Shown here: one piece after another, positions 27,494-37,489 of the stretch
Layout: every line of letters begins with the position of its first letter
Position numbering within the stretch: the stretch's first letter is position 1
Origin: Planotetraspora silvatica
GTDB lineage: Bacteria > Actinomycetota > Actinomycetes > Streptosporangiales > Streptosporangiaceae
DNA length: 64,000 nucleotides
Reading direction: 5' to 3'
NCBI RefSeq assembly: GCF_016863315.1
Contig: NZ_BOOQ01000023.1
Location: 62,001 to 126,000, forward strand
The notes under the pieces: generated by a model
What the model saw: only the letters and a program-made list of their open reading frames with translations
Databases searched by the model: none
What the model was told of the DNA's origin: nothing
Program-made: the position numbers and the translations under genes

Positions 27494-27913
27494 ATGCTGA
27501 TCCCTCGCAGGGTCAAGCACCGTAAGCAGCACCGGCCCGACCGTCACGGTGCCGCCAAGGGCGGTACCAGGGTCGTCTTCGGCGAGTTCGGCATTCAGGC
27601 GCTTGAGCACTCCTACGTGACCAACCGCCAGATCGAGGCCGCGCGTATCGCCATGACCCGGCACATCCGCCGTGGTGGCAAGGTGTGGATCAACATCTAC
27701 CCGGACCGTCCCCTCACCAAGAAGCCCGCCGAGACCCGCATGGGTTCCGGTAAGGGTTCTCCGGAGTGGTGGATCGCCAATGTCAAGCCCGGCCGAGTCA
27801 TGTTCGAGCTGTCCGGTGTCGCCGAGCCCGTGGCCCGTGAGGCCCTGCGCCGTGCGATGCACAAGCTCCCCATGAAGTGCCGGTTTGTGAAGCGTGAAGT
27901 GGGTGAGGCGTGA
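27494..27913 (+). CDS. rplP: 50S ribosomal protein L16 (uL16)
   Basis: 139 aa. Binds near the A site and central protuberance. [19 protein letters not shown] and [19 protein letters not shown] are typical. Two nt after rpsC. Its TGA overlaps the first base of the rpmC ATG. Confidence 0.97.
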   Translation: MLIPRRVKHRKQHRPDRHGAAKGGTRVVFGEFGIQALEHSYVTNRQIEAARIAMTRHIRRGGKVWINIYPDRPLTKKPAETRMGSGKGSPEWWIANVKPGRVMFELSGVAEPVAREALRRAMHKLPMKCRFVKREVGEA

Positions 27914-28149
27914 TGGCTAAGGGCCTGACCGCCGGTGAGCTGCGGCCCGAGGACCAGGAAGTCCTGGTCCAGAAGCTGAAGGAAGCCAAGGAGGAGCTGT
28001 TCAACCTCCGCTTCCAGTCGGCGACCGGACAGTTGGAGAGCCACGGGCGGCTGCGTGCCGTCCGGCGCGAGATCGCCCGTATCTACACCGTGATGCGTGA
28101 GCGTGAGCTCGGAATCGTCACGGTCGAGAAGGAGACGAGCGATGGCTGA
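27913..28149 (+). CDS. rpmC: 50S ribosomal protein L29 (uL29)
   Basis: 78 aa, ATG at 27913; a GTG three nt earlier would add one residue. Small helical protein at the tunnel exit; the [20 protein letters not shown] segment is typical. Overlaps rplP by one nt and rpsQ by eight nt. Confidence 0.95.
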   Translation: MAKGLTAGELRPEDQEVLVQKLKEAKEELFNLRFQSATGQLESHGRLRAVRREIARIYTVMRERELGIVTVEKETSDG

Positions 28150-28426
28150 GACAGCTGAGACAACCGAGAAGCAGGCGCGGAACTACCGCAAGACCCGTGA
28201 GGGCCTGGTGGTCAGCGACAAGATGGACAAGACCGTCGTCGTCGCCGTCGAAGACCGCGTCAAGCACCCGCTGTACGGCAAGGTCATCCGCCGTACGACG
28301 AAGTACAAGGCCCACGACGAGCAGAACTCGTGCGGCGTCGGCGACCGCGTCCTCCTGATGGAGACCCGGCCGCTGTCGGCCAGCAAGCGCTGGCGCGTCG
28401 TCGAGATCCTCGAGAAGGCCAAGTAA
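28142..28426 (+). CDS. rpsQ: 30S ribosomal protein S17 (uS17)
   Basis: 94 aa from ATG 28142 ([20 protein letters not shown]). Binds 16S helix 11 and aids 30S assembly. [20 protein letters not shown] is conserved; the short acidic N-terminus is common in actinobacteria. GAGAAGGAGA lies upstream inside rpmC. Last gene of this segment before the hairpin at 28442. Confidence 0.95.
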   Translation: MAETAETTEKQARNYRKTREGLVVSDKMDKTVVVAVEDRVKHPLYGKVIRRTTKYKAHDEQNSCGVGDRVLLMETRPLSASKRWRVVEILEKAK

Positions 28427-28441
28427 CAAAAACGCGCCTCG

Positions 28442-28465
28442 TGGGGGATGGGCGACCATCCCCCA
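28442..28465 (+). terminator. Stem-loop between rpsQ and rplN
   Basis: TGGGGGATGG (28442-28451)/CCATCCCCCA (28456-28465), 10 bp perfect with a GCGA (GNRA) tetraloop. No T tail. It marks the S10/spc boundary and could be a partial terminator or mRNA-processing site. Confidence 0.45.
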
Positions 28466-28606
28466 TGACGGTGTCCAAGGGTCCGGGCCACCTGGCCCGG
28501 TCCGCCAGCGGCGGCGGTCGCAAGGCTGACGCCGAGGGAAAAAGACCACATCAGTTCCGCCAGGCTCACCGGAAGGTGAGAACCGGCGCGACACACAGGA
28601 GTTGAC

Positions 28607-28975
28607 GTGATCCAGCAGGAGTCGCGGCTCAAGGTCGCCGACAACACGGGTGCCAAGGAGATTCTCTGCATCCGCGTTCTCGGTGGCTCGGGTCGGCGCT
28701 ACGCGGGAATCGGCGATGTCATCGTTGCGACGGTGAAGGACGCCATTCCCGGCGGCGGCGTGAAAAAAGGCGACGTTGTCAAGGCTGTCGTGGTGCGCAC
28801 CGTGAAGGAGCGCCGCCGCCCCGACGGCTCCTACATCCGCTTCGACGAGAACGCCGCAGTCATCATCAAGGACAGCGGTGACCCTCGGGGCACGCGCATC
28901 TTCGGCCCGGTCGGCCGAGAGCTGCGTGACAAGAAGTTCATGCGCATCATCTCGCTCGCCCCGGAGGTGTTGTAA
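28607..28975 (+). CDS. rplN: 50S ribosomal protein L14 (uL14)
   Basis: 122 aa, GTG start ([20 protein letters not shown]). Forms an intersubunit bridge and the RsfS docking site. Complete. First gene of the spc segment; rplX follows with no gap. Confidence 0.97.
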   Translation: MIQQESRLKVADNTGAKEILCIRVLGGSGRRYAGIGDVIVATVKDAIPGGGVKKGDVVKAVVVRTVKERRRPDGSYIRFDENAAVIIKDSGDPRGTRIFGPVGRELRDKKFMRIISLAPEVL

Positions 28976-29296
28976 ATGTCGAAGCTGCATGTGAAGAAGG
29001 GTGACCTCGTCAAGGTCATCGCCGGCAAGAACAAGGGTGCCGAGGGCCGGATCATCGCCGCCTTCCCGCGCGAGGAGCGCGTGGTCGTCGAGGGCGTGAA
29101 CATGGTCAAGAAGCACTCGAAGGAGACCCACCAGGGTCCGCGCGGCGCCAAGGAAGGCGGCGTGCAGACCATGGAGGCCCCCATCCACGTGAGCAACGTC
29201 AAGAAGCTCAAGGATGAAGAGAAGCCCAAGGACAAGCCCGAGAAGAAGGCCGCCGCCAAGAGCGACAAGGCCGACGAGACGGGTGAGGACAACTGA
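28976..29296 (+). CDS. rplX: 50S ribosomal protein L24 (uL24)
   Basis: 106 aa. One of the initiators of 50S assembly. A KOW motif ([19 protein letters not shown]) is present. The C-terminus ends in a Lys/Asp/Glu-rich tail. Its TGA shares one base with the rplE ATG. Confidence 0.96.
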   Translation: MSKLHVKKGDLVKVIAGKNKGAEGRIIAAFPREERVVVEGVNMVKKHSKETHQGPRGAKEGGVQTMEAPIHVSNVKKLKDEEKPKDKPEKKAAAKSDKADETGEDN

Positions 29297-29865
29297 TGAC
29301 CGCCACCAGTGAAGAGCGCACCCTTCCGCGCCTCAAGCAGCGCTACCGCGAGGAGATCATCGCGAAGCTGCGTGAGGAGTTCGGCATCGAGAACATCATG
29401 CTGGTTCCCTCGATCACCAAGATCAAGGTGAACATGGGTGTCGGCGAGGCCGCGCGCGACTCGAAGCTCATCGAGGGCGCCGTCCGCGATCTCACCGCGA
29501 TCACCGGTCAGAAGCCGGCCGTCGCCCGCGCCCGCAAGTCCATCGCGCAGTTCAAGCTCCGTGAGGGCATGCCGATCGGCGCCCACGTGACGCTGCGCGG
29601 GGACCGCATGTGGGAGTTCCTCGACCGGTTGCTGTCGCTGGCGCTTCCGCGTATCCGTGACTTCCGCGGTCTGTCGCCGAAGCAGTTCGACGGGAACGGC
29701 AACTACACCTTCGGACTCACCGAGCAGGTCATGTTCCACGAGGTCGACCAGGACAAGGTCGACCGGCAGCGGGGCATGGACATCACGGTCGTGACCACCG
29801 CGAAGAACGACGAGCAGGGGCGAGCGCTGCTGAAGCACCTCGGATTCCCCTTCAAGGAGGCCTGA
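29296..29865 (+). CDS. rplE: 50S ribosomal protein L5 (uL5)
   Basis: 189 aa. Binds 5S rRNA in the central protuberance. [20 protein letters not shown] and [20 protein letters not shown] are characteristic. Coupled to rplX by TGATG. Confidence 0.97.
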   Translation: MTATSEERTLPRLKQRYREEIIAKLREEFGIENIMLVPSITKIKVNMGVGEAARDSKLIEGAVRDLTAITGQKPAVARARKSIAQFKLREGMPIGAHVTLRGDRMWEFLDRLLSLALPRIRDFRGLSPKQFDGNGNYTFGLTEQVMFHEVDQDKVDRQRGMDITVVTTAKNDEQGRALLKHLGFPFKEA

Positions 29866-29867
29866 TC

Positions 29868-30053
29868 ATGGCGAAGACGTCGCTCAAGGTCAAGGCAGCA
29901 CGCAAGCAGAAGTTCGAGGTCCGGGCGTACACTCGGTGCTCGCGCTGTGGCCGCCCGCGCGCTGTCTACCGCAAGTTCGGGCTCTGCCGCGTGTGCTTCC
30001 GCGAGATGGCGCACCGGGGCGAGCTGCCCGGCATCACCAAGTCGAGCTGGTAG
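29868..30053 (+). CDS. rpsN: 30S ribosomal protein S14, type Z (uS14)
   Basis: 61 aa, the short zinc-binding S14 with two CxxC pairs (CSRC and CRVC). Binds the 30S head. Being the zinc form, it is the copy expected under zinc-replete conditions; actinobacteria often carry a zinc-free paralogue elsewhere. Two nt after rplE. Confidence 0.96.
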   Translation: MAKTSLKVKAARKQKFEVRAYTRCSRCGRPRAVYRKFGLCRVCFREMAHRGELPGITKSSW

Positions 30054-30096
30054 ACCCCGCCCGGGGTCACCCGCCGCATCAGAAGTCATATCAACC

Positions 30097-30119
30097 GGGC
30101 GCCGGCACCGCCGGCGCCC
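30097..30119 (+). terminator. Stem-loop between rpsN and rpsH
   Basis: GGGCGCCGGC (30097-30106)/GCCGGCGCCC (30110-30119), 10 bp perfect with a 3-nt loop, inside a 121-nt spacer. No T-run. A second smaller repeat, GACCCCG/CGGGGTC, overlaps the rpsN stop. Confidence 0.45.
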
Positions 30120-30174
30120 ATGACCGCACCGTAGGTCCACTCGATGGAAACCGCGGTGAGGAAGGCCACCGGCC

Positions 30175-30573
30175 ATGACGATGACCGACCCGATCGCAGA
30201 CATGCTGACGCGTCTGCGTAACGCGAACTCGGCCTATCACGACACCGTCACCATGCCCTACTCGAAGATCAAGGCGCACATCGCCGAGATTCTCCAGCAG
30301 GAGGGCTACATCCAGACCTGGAGCGTCGAGGACGCCAAGGTCGGTAAGAACCTCGTGGTGGAGCTGAAGTTCGGCCCCACCCGTGAGCGTTCGCTCGCGG
30401 GCCTGCGCCGGGTCTCCAAGCCCGGCCTGCGGGTCTATGCAAAGAAGGACAACCTGCCCCGCGTCCTGGGTGGACTGGGCGTCGCGATCATCTCGACGTC
30501 CGGTGGCCTGATGACGGACAAGCAGGCCGGCAAGCGTGGAGTGGGCGGGGAAGTCCTCGCCTACGTCTGGTAA
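30175..30573 (+). CDS. rpsH: 30S ribosomal protein S8 (uS8)
   Basis: 132 aa. Central 30S assembly protein and, in E. coli, the translational repressor of the spc operon. [16 protein letters not shown] and [11 protein letters not shown] are typical. A second ATG two codons in is an alternative start. Confidence 0.97.
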   Translation: MTMTDPIADMLTRLRNANSAYHDTVTMPYSKIKAHIAEILQQEGYIQTWSVEDAKVGKNLVVELKFGPTRERSLAGLRRVSKPGLRVYAKKDNLPRVLGGLGVAIISTSGGLMTDKQAGKRGVGGEVLAYVW

Positions 30574-30591
30574 GAGGGGAGGAACCACAGC

Positions 30592-31134
30592 ATGTCGAGA
30601 ATCGGACGGCTGCCCATCCCCGTACCGGCAGGTGTCGACGTCACCATCAGTGGTCGGGACGTCCAGGTCAAGGGGCCCAAGGGCACGCTCAGCCACACGG
30701 TGGCCGAGCCCATCGAGGTCGAGCGGGCAGAGGACGGCACCATCGCCGTCAACCGCCCCAACGACGAGAACAAGGTTCGTGCGCTGCACGGCCTGTCGCG
30801 CACTCTGATCGCCAACATGGTGGCGGGCGTGACGCAGGGCTACACGAAGTCCCTGGAGATCGTCGGTGTCGGTTACCGCGTCCAGGCCAAGGGCCCGACG
30901 CAGCTGGAGTTCGCTCTGGGCTTCAGCCACCCGGTGATCGTCGACGCGCCCGAGGGCGTGACCTTCCGCGTCGAGCGGCCCACGTTGTTCCACGTGGACG
31001 GCATCGACAAGCAGAAGGTCGGCGAGGTCGCCGCCAACATCAGGAAGCTGCGCAAGCCCGACCCGTACAAGGGCAAGGGTGTGCGTTACCAAGGCGAAGT
31101 TGTCCGCCGCAAGGTCGGAAAGGCTGGTAAGTAG
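30592..31134 (+). CDS. rplF: 50S ribosomal protein L6 (uL6)
   Basis: 180 aa. Sits near the sarcin-ricin loop and the factor-binding site. [17 protein letters not shown] and [19 protein letters not shown] are conserved. 18 nt after rpsH with GAGGGGAGGA upstream. Confidence 0.97.
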   Translation: MSRIGRLPIPVPAGVDVTISGRDVQVKGPKGTLSHTVAEPIEVERAEDGTIAVNRPNDENKVRALHGLSRTLIANMVAGVTQGYTKSLEIVGVGYRVQAKGPTQLEFALGFSHPVIVDAPEGVTFRVERPTLFHVDGIDKQKVGEVAANIRKLRKPDPYKGKGVRYQGEVVRRKVGKAGK

Positions 31135-31136
31135 GC

Positions 31137-31520
31137 ATGGCTGGCAAGACTGCGTTCGGCAAGCACACGGCCGCCCGCGCTGTCTCGCGGGCCCGCCGGC
31201 ACCACCGAGTCCGCAAGAACGTCTTCGGCACGGAGGAGCGCCCGCGTCTGGTCGTCAACCGGTCCACGCGGCACCTGTTCGTGCAGATCGTCGATGACAC
31301 CAAGGGGCACACGCTGGTGAGCGTGTCCACGATGGACGCCGCGCTGCGTGGTGCCGAGGGTGACAAGACGGAGAAGGCGAAGAAGGTCGGCGAGCTTCTC
31401 GCTCAGCGGGCCAAGACCGCCGGGATCACCGCTGTCGTGTTCGACCGTGGTGGCAACCGCTACGCGGGCCGGTTGGCCGCTCTCGCGGACAGCGCCCGGG
31501 AAGGCGGGCTGGAGTTCTGA
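31137..31520 (+). CDS. rplR: 50S ribosomal protein L18 (uL18)
   Basis: 127 aa. 5S rRNA-binding protein of the central protuberance. [20 protein letters not shown] is typical. Two nt after rplF. Confidence 0.97.
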   Translation: MAGKTAFGKHTAARAVSRARRHHRVRKNVFGTEERPRLVVNRSTRHLFVQIVDDTKGHTLVSVSTMDAALRGAEGDKTEKAKKVGELLAQRAKTAGITAVVFDRGGNRYAGRLAALADSAREGGLEF

Positions 31521-31560
31521 TGTCGGCCCGTCCCATGAGCAATGAGAAGAGGAACCACTG

Positions 31561-32190
31561 ATGGCTGCAGCTCCGCGTCGCGGCGCAAGCGGCGGTGGCG
31601 AGCGGCGGGACCGTCGTGACGATCGCCGCGGCGGCGCCGCAGACAAGGGCGTCTCGTACATCGAGCGCGTCGTAAAGATCAACCGAGTCGCCAAGGTCGT
31701 CAAGGGCGGTCGGCGCTTCAGCTTCACCGCGCTGGTCATCGTCGGTGACGGCAACGGCCTCGTCGGGGTCGGCTACGGCAAGGCCAAGGAGGTGCCCGCG
31801 GCGATCGCCAAGGGCGTCGAGGAGGCCAAGAAGCACTTCTTCAAGGTGCCGCGCATCCAGGGCACCATCCCGCACACCGTGCAGGGTGAGGACGCCGCCG
31901 GCGTCGTCCTGCTGCGTCCGGCCTCCGCCGGTACCGGTGTCATCGCGGGTGGTCCGGTGCGCGCCGTCCTGGAGTGCGCCGGAATCCACGACGTGCTGTC
32001 CAAGTCGCTCGGTTCGGACAACCCGATCAACATCGTGCACGCCACCGTGGCGGCTCTGAAGGGCCTCAGCAGGCCCGAGGAGATCGCCGCCCGCCGTGGC
32101 CTGCCGATCGAGGACGTCGCCCCCAAGGCGATGCTCAGGGCGCGTGCGGAGGGCCTCGCTGAGGCCGCCGCCGCAAAGGCGGTGAGCTAG
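31561..32190 (+). CDS. rpsE: 30S ribosomal protein S5 (uS5)
   Basis: 209 aa. Contributes to decoding accuracy and the mRNA entry site. The N-terminal 35 residues are Arg/Gly/Asp-rich and disordered, as in other actinobacteria. Then comes the S5 core: [19 protein letters not shown] with a wild-type spectinomycin loop, and a complete C-terminal domain. Confidence 0.97.
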   Translation: MAAAPRRGASGGGERRDRRDDRRGGAADKGVSYIERVVKINRVAKVVKGGRRFSFTALVIVGDGNGLVGVGYGKAKEVPAAIAKGVEEAKKHFFKVPRIQGTIPHTVQGEDAAGVVLLRPASAGTGVIAGGPVRAVLECAGIHDVLSKSLGSDNPINIVHATVAALKGLSRPEEIAARRGLPIEDVAPKAMLRARAEGLAEAAAAKAVS

Positions 32191-32193
32191 CCG

Positions 32194-32376
32194 ATGGCTC
32201 GGCTGAAGATCACTCAGCTCCGGTCGAAGATCGGTGGCAAGCAGAACCAGCGTGACTCGCTTCGCTCGCTGGGCCTGAAGCGAATCGGCGATGTCGTCGT
32301 CAAGGAGGACCGCCCGGAAATCCGGGGCATGGTCGCCGTGGTGACGCACCTCGTCGAGGTCGAAGAGGTGGACTAG
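32194..32376 (+). CDS. rpmD: 50S ribosomal protein L30 (uL30)
   Basis: 60 aa, the usual size. [20 protein letters not shown] and [20 protein letters not shown] are typical of L30, which binds domain II of 23S rRNA. Three nt after rpsE, two nt before rplO. Confidence 0.96.
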   Translation: MARLKITQLRSKIGGKQNQRDSLRSLGLKRIGDVVVKEDRPEIRGMVAVVTHLVEVEEVD

Positions 32377-32378
32377 TC

Positions 32379-32834
32379 ATGACTGAGAACGCTCCGCTCA
32401 AGATCCACGACCTCCGTCCGGCCCCCGGCGCCAACAAGTCCAAGATCCGTAAGGGTCGTGGCGAGGCGTCCAAGGGCAAGACGGCCGGCCGTGGTACCAA
32501 GGGCACCAAGTCCCGCACGAACGTCCCGCTCGGCTTCGAGGGTGGCCAGATTCCGCTTCAGCGGCGGCTGCCCAAGCTGAAGGGCTTCTCCAACGCCCTG
32601 TTCAAGACGACCTACCAGGTCGTCAACCTGGACAGGCTCGGTGAACTCTTCCCGGACGGCGGCCACGTCACCGTCGACGACATGGTCGTCAAGGGTGCGG
32701 TTCGCAAGAACCAGCTCGTCAAGGTGCTGGGAACCGGTGACATCTCCGTGGCGTTGAACGTGCAGGCGCACGCCTTCTCCGCCAGCGCCAAGGAGAAGAT
32801 CGCCGCTGCCGGAGGCTCGGTTTCCGAGCTTTAG
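32379..32834 (+). CDS. rplO: 50S ribosomal protein L15 (uL15)
   Basis: 151 aa. Late 50S assembly protein. The Gly/Lys-rich N-terminal extension ([18 protein letters not shown]) and [19 protein letters not shown] are characteristic. Last ribosomal gene of the spc run; a hairpin separates it from secY. Confidence 0.97.
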   Translation: MTENAPLKIHDLRPAPGANKSKIRKGRGEASKGKTAGRGTKGTKSRTNVPLGFEGGQIPLQRRLPKLKGFSNALFKTTYQVVNLDRLGELFPDGGHVTVDDMVVKGAVRKNQLVKVLGTGDISVALNVQAHAFSASAKEKIAAAGGSVSEL

Positions 32835-32849
32835 GCTGATGCTGTACGA

Positions 32850-32880
32850 GGCGCGGAGGTTCGTTATGAGCCTCCGCGCC
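32850..32880 (+). terminator. Stem-loop between rplO and secY
   Basis: GGCGCGGAGG (32850-32859)/CCTCCGCGCC (32871-32880), 10 bp perfect, 15 nt after rplO. No T tail. It could lower read-through into secY-adk-map or mark a separate transcription unit. Confidence 0.5.
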
Positions 32881-33013
32881 CGTAGTGCGTTAGAGTTCGC
32901 TGGGCAGTGGGCTCGTTTTGCGTCCCACCCGGCTCACTGGCAACAAGACATGTCGATGGACGTCCCCCGGCCATCGCCGACCGTTACCGCGTCTCTGGCG
33001 CGCAGGAGGGACC

Positions 33014-34321
33014 GTGCTAACCGCGATTACCCGGGCATTCCGGACGCCTGACCTGCGCAAGAAGTTGCTCTTCACTTTGGGCATCATCGCGCTTTTCCGG
33101 CTTGGCTCGGTGCTTCCTACTCCCGGTGTCAACGCCACCAACGTCCGACTGTGCCTGGACCAGGCGCAGGCGGGTGATTCCAACAACATCTATGGCATGG
33201 TGCAGCTGTTCAGCGGTGGTGCGCTGCTGAAGCTGTCGGTGTTCGCGCTCGGCATCATGCCGTACATCACCGCGAGCATCATCCTGCAGCTGCTGACCGT
33301 GGTCATCCCGCGGCTCGAGGCCCTGAAGAAGGAGGGCCAGGCGGGCAACGCGAAGATCACGCAGTACACGCGTTACCTCACCATCGGCCTGGGCGTCCTG
33401 CAGTCGACCGCGTTCGTCGCGCTCGCCCGCAGTGGTCAGCTGTTCCCGAGTTGCCGCGAGGCGATCCTGCTCAACCAGGACGTCTTCACCATCGTCACGA
33501 TGGTGGTCACGATGACGGCGGGCACCGCCGTGATCATGTGGCTGGGCGAGCTCGTGACCGACCGCGGCGTGGGCAACGGCATGTCCATCCTGATCTTCAC
33601 TCAGGTCATCGCCGTCTTCCCGGCCGAGCTGCTGAACATCTACCGGCTCAGCCCGTTCAAGTTCGTCGTGGTGATGGTCGTCGGTGTCGTGATGATCGCC
33701 GTGGTGGTCTTCATCGAGCAGGCGCAGCGCCGCATCCCGGTGCAGTACGCCAAGCGAATGGTCGGCCGCCGGATGTACGGCGGAACTTCGACCTACATCC
33801 CGCTGAAGGTCAACCAGGCCAGCATCATCCCGGTGATCTTCGCGTCCTCTCTGCTCTACCTGCCGCAGTTGCTCGTCACGATCTTCGGCAACAGCCAGCA
33901 GCCCAACGCGGTCATCGAATGGCTCGCGCAGAACCTGGTGAGGGGCGACCACCCGGTCTACATGGCCACGTTCTTCCTCCTCATCATCTTCTTCACCTAC
34001 TTCTACGTGTCCATCATCTTCAACCCCGTTGACGTCGCCGACAACATGAAGAAGTACGGTGGGTTCATCCCGGGCATCCGTCCGGGCCGGCCGACCGCTG
34101 AGTACCTCAGTTTCGTGCTCAACAGGCTCACGGCCGCGGGCGCTCCGTATCTGGGTGTCATCTCGCTCATCCCGATCATCGCGCTCGCGGTGGCCGGTGC
34201 CAGCCAGAACTTCCCGTTCGGAGGGACCAGTATTCTGATCATGGTCGGTGTTGGTCTGGACACGGTCAAGCAGATCGAGAGCCAGCTTCAGCAGCGTAAC
34301 TACGAGGGCTTCCTGAGATAG
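33014..34321 (+). CDS. secY: Preprotein translocase subunit SecY
   Basis: 435 aa, GTG start with AGGAGGG just upstream. Forms the protein-conducting channel with SecE and SecG; ten TM helices are recognisable, beginning with [20 protein letters not shown]. The plug and ring-type helix ([18 protein letters not shown]) and the cytosolic loop [10 protein letters not shown] are present. The open frame upstream of 33014 is Arg-rich and not SecY. Its TAG shares one base with the GTG of adk. Confidence 0.96.
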   Translation: MLTAITRAFRTPDLRKKLLFTLGIIALFRLGSVLPTPGVNATNVRLCLDQAQAGDSNNIYGMVQLFSGGALLKLSVFALGIMPYITASIILQLLTVVIPRLEALKKEGQAGNAKITQYTRYLTIGLGVLQSTAFVALARSGQLFPSCREAILLNQDVFTIVTMVVTMTAGTAVIMWLGELVTDRGVGNGMSILIFTQVIAVFPAELLNIYRLSPFKFVVVMVVGVVMIAVVVFIEQAQRRIPVQYAKRMVGRRMYGGTSTYIPLKVNQASIIPVIFASSLLYLPQLLVTIFGNSQQPNAVIEWLAQNLVRGDHPVYMATFFLLIIFFTYFYVSIIFNPVDVADNMKKYGGFIPGIRPGRPTAEYLSFVLNRLTAAGAPYLGVISLIPIIALAVAGASQNFPFGGTSILIMVGVGLDTVKQIESQLQQRNYEGFLR

Positions 34322-34974
34322 TGCGCGTCGTCCTGGTAGGGCCCCCCGGAGCGGGCAAGGGGACGCAGGCCCAGTTCATCGCATCGCGTCTGTCGATCCC
34401 GAAAATCTCGACAGGCGACATCTTCCGTGCCAACGTCTCCGGCGGCACGGAACTCGGCAAGCTCGCCAAGGGGTACATGGACCGGGGTGATCTCGTCCCC
34501 GACGAGGTCACCGTCGCCATGGTCCGTGACCGGCTGTCCGAGGACGACGCGCAGGAGGGCTTCCTGCTCGACGGGTTCCCCAGGAACGTGCCGCAGGCGG
34601 AGATCCTGAAGAAGATGCTGGCCGAGTTCGGCACGGGTCTCGATCTCGTCCTGGAACTGGTCGTCGACGATGAGGAGGTCGTCCGCCGGCTGGCGGGACG
34701 GCGTACCTGCCGTTCGTGCGGCAAGGTGTGGCACGTCGACTTCGACCCGCCCGCGGTCCCCGGCGTCTGTGACGCGTGCAAGGGGGAGTTGTTCCAACGT
34801 GACGACGACCGCGAGGAGACGATCCGGCACCGCCTGGAGGTCTACCAGGAGCAGACCTCGCCGCTGATCTCGTTCTACGCCGACGAGGGGATCCTCGTCG
34901 GGGTGGACGCGACCGGTCCGGTCGAAGAGGTCACCCAGCGTGCGATGTCCGCGCTCCGGCGGTTCGCCGACTGA
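34321..34974 (+). CDS. adk: Adenylate kinase, zinc-lid type
   Basis: 217 aa. Converts ATP + AMP to two ADP. P-loop [10 protein letters not shown] at residues 7-16; AMP-binding [10 protein letters not shown] and DGFPRN. The long LID has four Cys in two CxxC pairs (CRSC, CDAC), so it should bind structural zinc. GTG start overlapping secY by one nt, which is the conserved secY-adk coupling. Confidence 0.97.
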   Translation: MRVVLVGPPGAGKGTQAQFIASRLSIPKISTGDIFRANVSGGTELGKLAKGYMDRGDLVPDEVTVAMVRDRLSEDDAQEGFLLDGFPRNVPQAEILKKMLAEFGTGLDLVLELVVDDEEVVRRLAGRRTCRSCGKVWHVDFDPPAVPGVCDACKGELFQRDDDREETIRHRLEVYQEQTSPLISFYADEGILVGVDATGPVEEVTQRAMSALRRFAD

Positions 34975-35059
34975 TCCGTTACCGTGGCAACGAACGCCAT
35001 CCCTATCCTTGGGGTGGCGTTCAGTCATTTATGGGACAATCCCGAAAGGGGGTGCACAA

Positions 35060-35887
35060 GTGTTCAAGAAGAATAAGCACGGGATTCAGATCAAGTCGCC
35101 TGAACAGCTCGACAAGATGCGCGCGGCGGGCCTGGTCGTCGGCAGGACACTCGAGTTGCTGCGATCGTCGGTCCAGCCCGGAGTCACCCCCCTCGAACTC
35201 GACGCGATCGCCGAGGAGGCCATCCGAGGCGAGGGCGCCATCCCTTCGTTCAAGGGCTACCAGGGGTTCCCAGCGACGATCTGCGCCTCCGTCAACGACG
35301 AGGTCGTTCACGGCATCCCCAACGATCGCCGCAAACTGCGGGAGGGCGACATCATCTCCCTCGACTGCGGGGCGATCCTGGACGGCTGGCACGGAGACTC
35401 CGCGATCACCGTTCCGGTGGGGGAGGTCGACCCGAAGCTCACCGAGCTGATGCGGGTCACCGAGGAGGCCATGTGGCGGGGGATCTCGGCGCTCACGGTC
35501 GGCGGCCACCTGTCGGACATCGGGTTCCGCGTCGAGCGGTACGTGCGCTCGCAGGGCCGCTACGGCATCCCCCCGGAGTACGGCGGGCACGGGATCGGCA
35601 CCGAGATGCACATGGACCCCTGGGTGGCCAACCACGGCCGGCCCGGCCGCGGGCCGCGTTTCGAGGTGGGCATGTGCTTCGCCGTGGAGCCCATGGTGAA
35701 CATCGGCACCGAGCGTACGAAGGTGCTCGACGACGAGTGGACGGTCGTCTCGGTGGACGGCAAGCCGTCCGCCCACTTCGAGCACAGTGTCGCGGTGACG
35801 GAGAACGGGCCGCTGGTGCTCACGGCGCTCGACGGGGGCGCGTCCCGGGTCAAGGAACTTCTCGCCGACCCGGCCGACAACACCTGA
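35060..35887 (+). CDS. map: Methionine aminopeptidase, type I
   Basis: 275 aa, GTG start with AAAGGGGG upstream. Removes the initiator Met from nascent chains. All metal ligands are visible: Asp in SLDCGAILDG, Asp in WHGDSAITV, His in GGHGIGTEMH, Glu in AVEPMVNIG and Glu in HFEHSVAVTE. The N-terminus lacks the SH3-binding zinc extension. The frame is open 40 codons further upstream, but that part is not conserved. Confidence 0.95.
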   Translation: MFKKNKHGIQIKSPEQLDKMRAAGLVVGRTLELLRSSVQPGVTPLELDAIAEEAIRGEGAIPSFKGYQGFPATICASVNDEVVHGIPNDRRKLREGDIISLDCGAILDGWHGDSAITVPVGEVDPKLTELMRVTEEAMWRGISALTVGGHLSDIGFRVERYVRSQGRYGIPPEYGGHGIGTEMHMDPWVANHGRPGRGPRFEVGMCFAVEPMVNIGTERTKVLDDEWTVVSVDGKPSAHFEHSVAVTENGPLVLTALDGGASRVKELLADPADNT

Positions 35888-35956
35888 TCCGTACGGCATG
35901 CCGGGGCGATCGGTGGCCCATAATGTGGGTATTGCGCGGCTAAACAGGAGATGGTG

Positions 35957-36418
35957 ATGGCGGCAACCCCGGAGATGCGGGCCTCCGACGGCGACCGGGA
36001 TCGGGTCGCCGCCGCCCTGCGTGAACACGTGGCGGAGGGCAGGCTCACCGTCGACGAGTTCAACGAGCGCCTCGAGGCGGTCTATCAGAGCCGCACCTAC
36101 GGCGAGTTGGCGAAGCTGACCACGGACCTGCCGGAGATCGACCTGCACACGCTCCCGGCCACGGTCAAGCCCGAGGCCGAGTCGCCGGCGCGGGCAGGGC
36201 GGAAGCAGGCGGCCACCCGGGCGGCCTGGTCGAGCTTCGTGGGCACGAACGCCGTCCTGTGGGCCATCTGGCTCGTGTCTTCCTTGGGCTCCGGCCACGC
36301 GATCTTTCCGTGGCCGCTGTGGGTGACCCTCTTCTGGGGCATCCCTCTCGTGGTGGGCACCGTCTTCGGCACGGGCCCGGGGCATGGACGAGACCGGCGC
36401 AGGGAACGCCGCCGCTGA
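35957..36418 (+). CDS. DUF1707 domain membrane protein
   Basis: 153 aa. The N-terminal 55 residues match the DUF1707 pattern (MRASDGDRDRVAAALREHVA, then GRLTVDEFNERLEAVYQSRT), a small actinobacterial domain often near a membrane anchor. A linker and two predicted TM helices follow (GTNAVLWAIWLVSSL; WPLWVTLFWGIPLVVGTVFG), ending in a basic tail. Start at ATG 35957, because AGGAG lies six nt upstream; the ATG at 35951 is too close to it. Function unknown. It separates map from infA. Confidence 0.75.
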   Translation: MAATPEMRASDGDRDRVAAALREHVAEGRLTVDEFNERLEAVYQSRTYGELAKLTTDLPEIDLHTLPATVKPEAESPARAGRKQAATRAAWSSFVGTNAVLWAIWLVSSLGSGHAIFPWPLWVTLFWGIPLVVGTVFGTGPGHGRDRRRERRR

Positions 36419-36516
36419 GACCCGGGGATTTCGGCCCGTTGTGGCGGGCTCTCCGGTGAGACGCAGTCTTTGCCGATCGGCCACCATCGCCCGGTTTTCC
36501 GAGGGGTACGTGATCT

Positions 36517-36563
36517 TTATCGCGCGACGCGGTACGGCTGGGCTGTGCCGCGTCGCGCGATGA
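36517..36563. terminator. 22-bp stem-loop upstream of infA
   Basis: TCGCGCGACGCGGTACGGC (36520-36538) pairs with GCTGTGCCGCGTCGCGCGA (36542-36560) around a 3-nt loop, with two G-U pairs. Three more pairs extend it outward. No T tail on either strand. Confidence 0.55.
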
Positions 36564-36568
36564 TCGAG

Positions 36569-36619
36569 TCGCGCCCACCCGGACCGGCATATCGGCGATG
36601 CCGGAACGGGTGGGTGCGA
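36569..36619. terminator. Second stem-loop upstream of infA
   Basis: GCGCCCACCCG (36571-36581)/CGGGTGGGTGC (36607-36617) encloses CCGGCA/TGCCGG (36584-36589/36599-36604). Two further pairs lie outside. It sits five nt after the previous hairpin; the pair could act together. Confidence 0.5.
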
Positions 36620-36696
36620 TCATTTCGACGACAGCGGGCGCGATCGGAATCTGGGGTACTCTTTGAGCTGGTTGTGTCGGGACACCCCGCTTCCGT

Positions 36697-36726
36697 TTCG
36701 CTTTTAGGGGTGGGCTGTCGTACACT
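36697..36726 (+). promoter_or_regulatory. Possible infA promoter
   Basis: TTCGCT (36697-36702), 18 nt, TACACT (36721-36726). The -10 is good, the -35 weak. Confidence 0.3.
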
Positions 36727-36859
36727 ACTTTGTCGGTTCACTATGACCTTTTGCGCATGGGCGGTCTTGGCCGACCGCGCTCTCCCGAATGGTGTGAAGG
36801 TCGCGGCTGCTTAGTGTTCCGGAAAACCTCAGACGACCGATCACTGAAACGCGAGGGCC

Positions 36860-37081
36860 ATGGCCAAGAAAGACGGCGCCATCGAGATTGAGGGCACTGT
36901 GGTTGAGTCGCTCCCGAACGCGATGTTCCGGGTGCAACTCGACAACGGCCATAAGGTCCTTGCTCACATCAGTGGGCGGATGCGGATGCACTACATCCGA
37001 ATCCTTCCCGACGACAGGGTTGTCGTCGAACTCAGCCCCTACGACCTCAGTCGTGGGCGGATCGTCTATCGGTACAAGTAG
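36860..37081 (+). CDS. infA: Translation initiation factor IF-1
   Basis: 73 aa, standard length. S1/OB-fold protein that blocks the A site during initiation. [20 protein letters not shown] and RGRIVYRYK are characteristic. GCGAGGGCC precedes the ATG. First gene of the infA-rpmJ-rpsM-rpsK-rpsD-rpoA-rplQ cluster. Confidence 0.97.
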   Translation: MAKKDGAIEIEGTVVESLPNAMFRVQLDNGHKVLAHISGRMRMHYIRILPDDRVVVELSPYDLSRGRIVYRYK

Positions 37082-37129
37082 GCCATCCTCCGTCCAGGAG
37101 GCGGGCCGTACGCGGAACGAATAAGGACT

Positions 37130-37243
37130 ATGAAGGTCAAGCCGAGCGTCAAGAAGATCTGCGACAAGTGCAAGGTGATCCGCCGGCACGGTCGCGTCAT
37201 GGTGATCTGCGACAACCTGCGCCACAAGCAGCGTCAGGGCTAG
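37130..37243 (+). CDS. rpmJ: 50S ribosomal protein L36 (bL36)
   Basis: 37 aa (ATG 37130, stop TAG 37241-37243), preceded by ATAAGGA. It carries the zinc ligands CDKC, a third Cys in VICDN and a His in RHKQRQG, so it is the zinc form. Sits near the GTPase-associated centre. Its place between infA and rpsM is the conserved one. Confidence 0.95.
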   Translation: MKVKPSVKKICDKCKVIRRHGRVMVICDNLRHKQRQG

Positions 37244-37262
37244 TCGCAGCCGGCCCCGCGTG

Positions 37263-37285
37263 GAGTCCGCTCTCGTAGCGGACTC
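37263..37285 (+). terminator. Stem-loop between rpmJ and rpsM
   Basis: GAGTCCGCT (37263-37271)/AGCGGACTC (37277-37285), 9 bp perfect with a 5-nt loop. It lies in a 246-nt spacer that also holds a GC-rich CCCCGG/CCGGGG repeat near 37400. No T tail. Confidence 0.4.
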
Positions 37286-37489
37286 GATCATGCGAGGGCA
37301 TCCGGTACGGACGTCGTGAGACGGATGAAGCCGGAACAGTAATCGCGTACCACACCCGCGAAGGCGGCTTCCCTGTGGAGGCCGTACCGCGCGGGAGACC
37401 CCCGGTCGGAGGCCGGGGCCCTCACCCCGGGCATGGGGAGGGGCAGTGGAGCGCAGGACCTCCGCCACAAAAAAGGAGAATGCCCGACC

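Larger units (their letters stand above)
36419..36859 (+). other. infA upstream region
   Basis: 441 nt with no supported gene. Two very strong hairpins lie at 36517-36563 and 36569-36619, probably ending the DUF1707 transcript. A possible infA promoter lies at 36697-36726, leaving a leader of about 125 nt. Confidence 0.5.
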
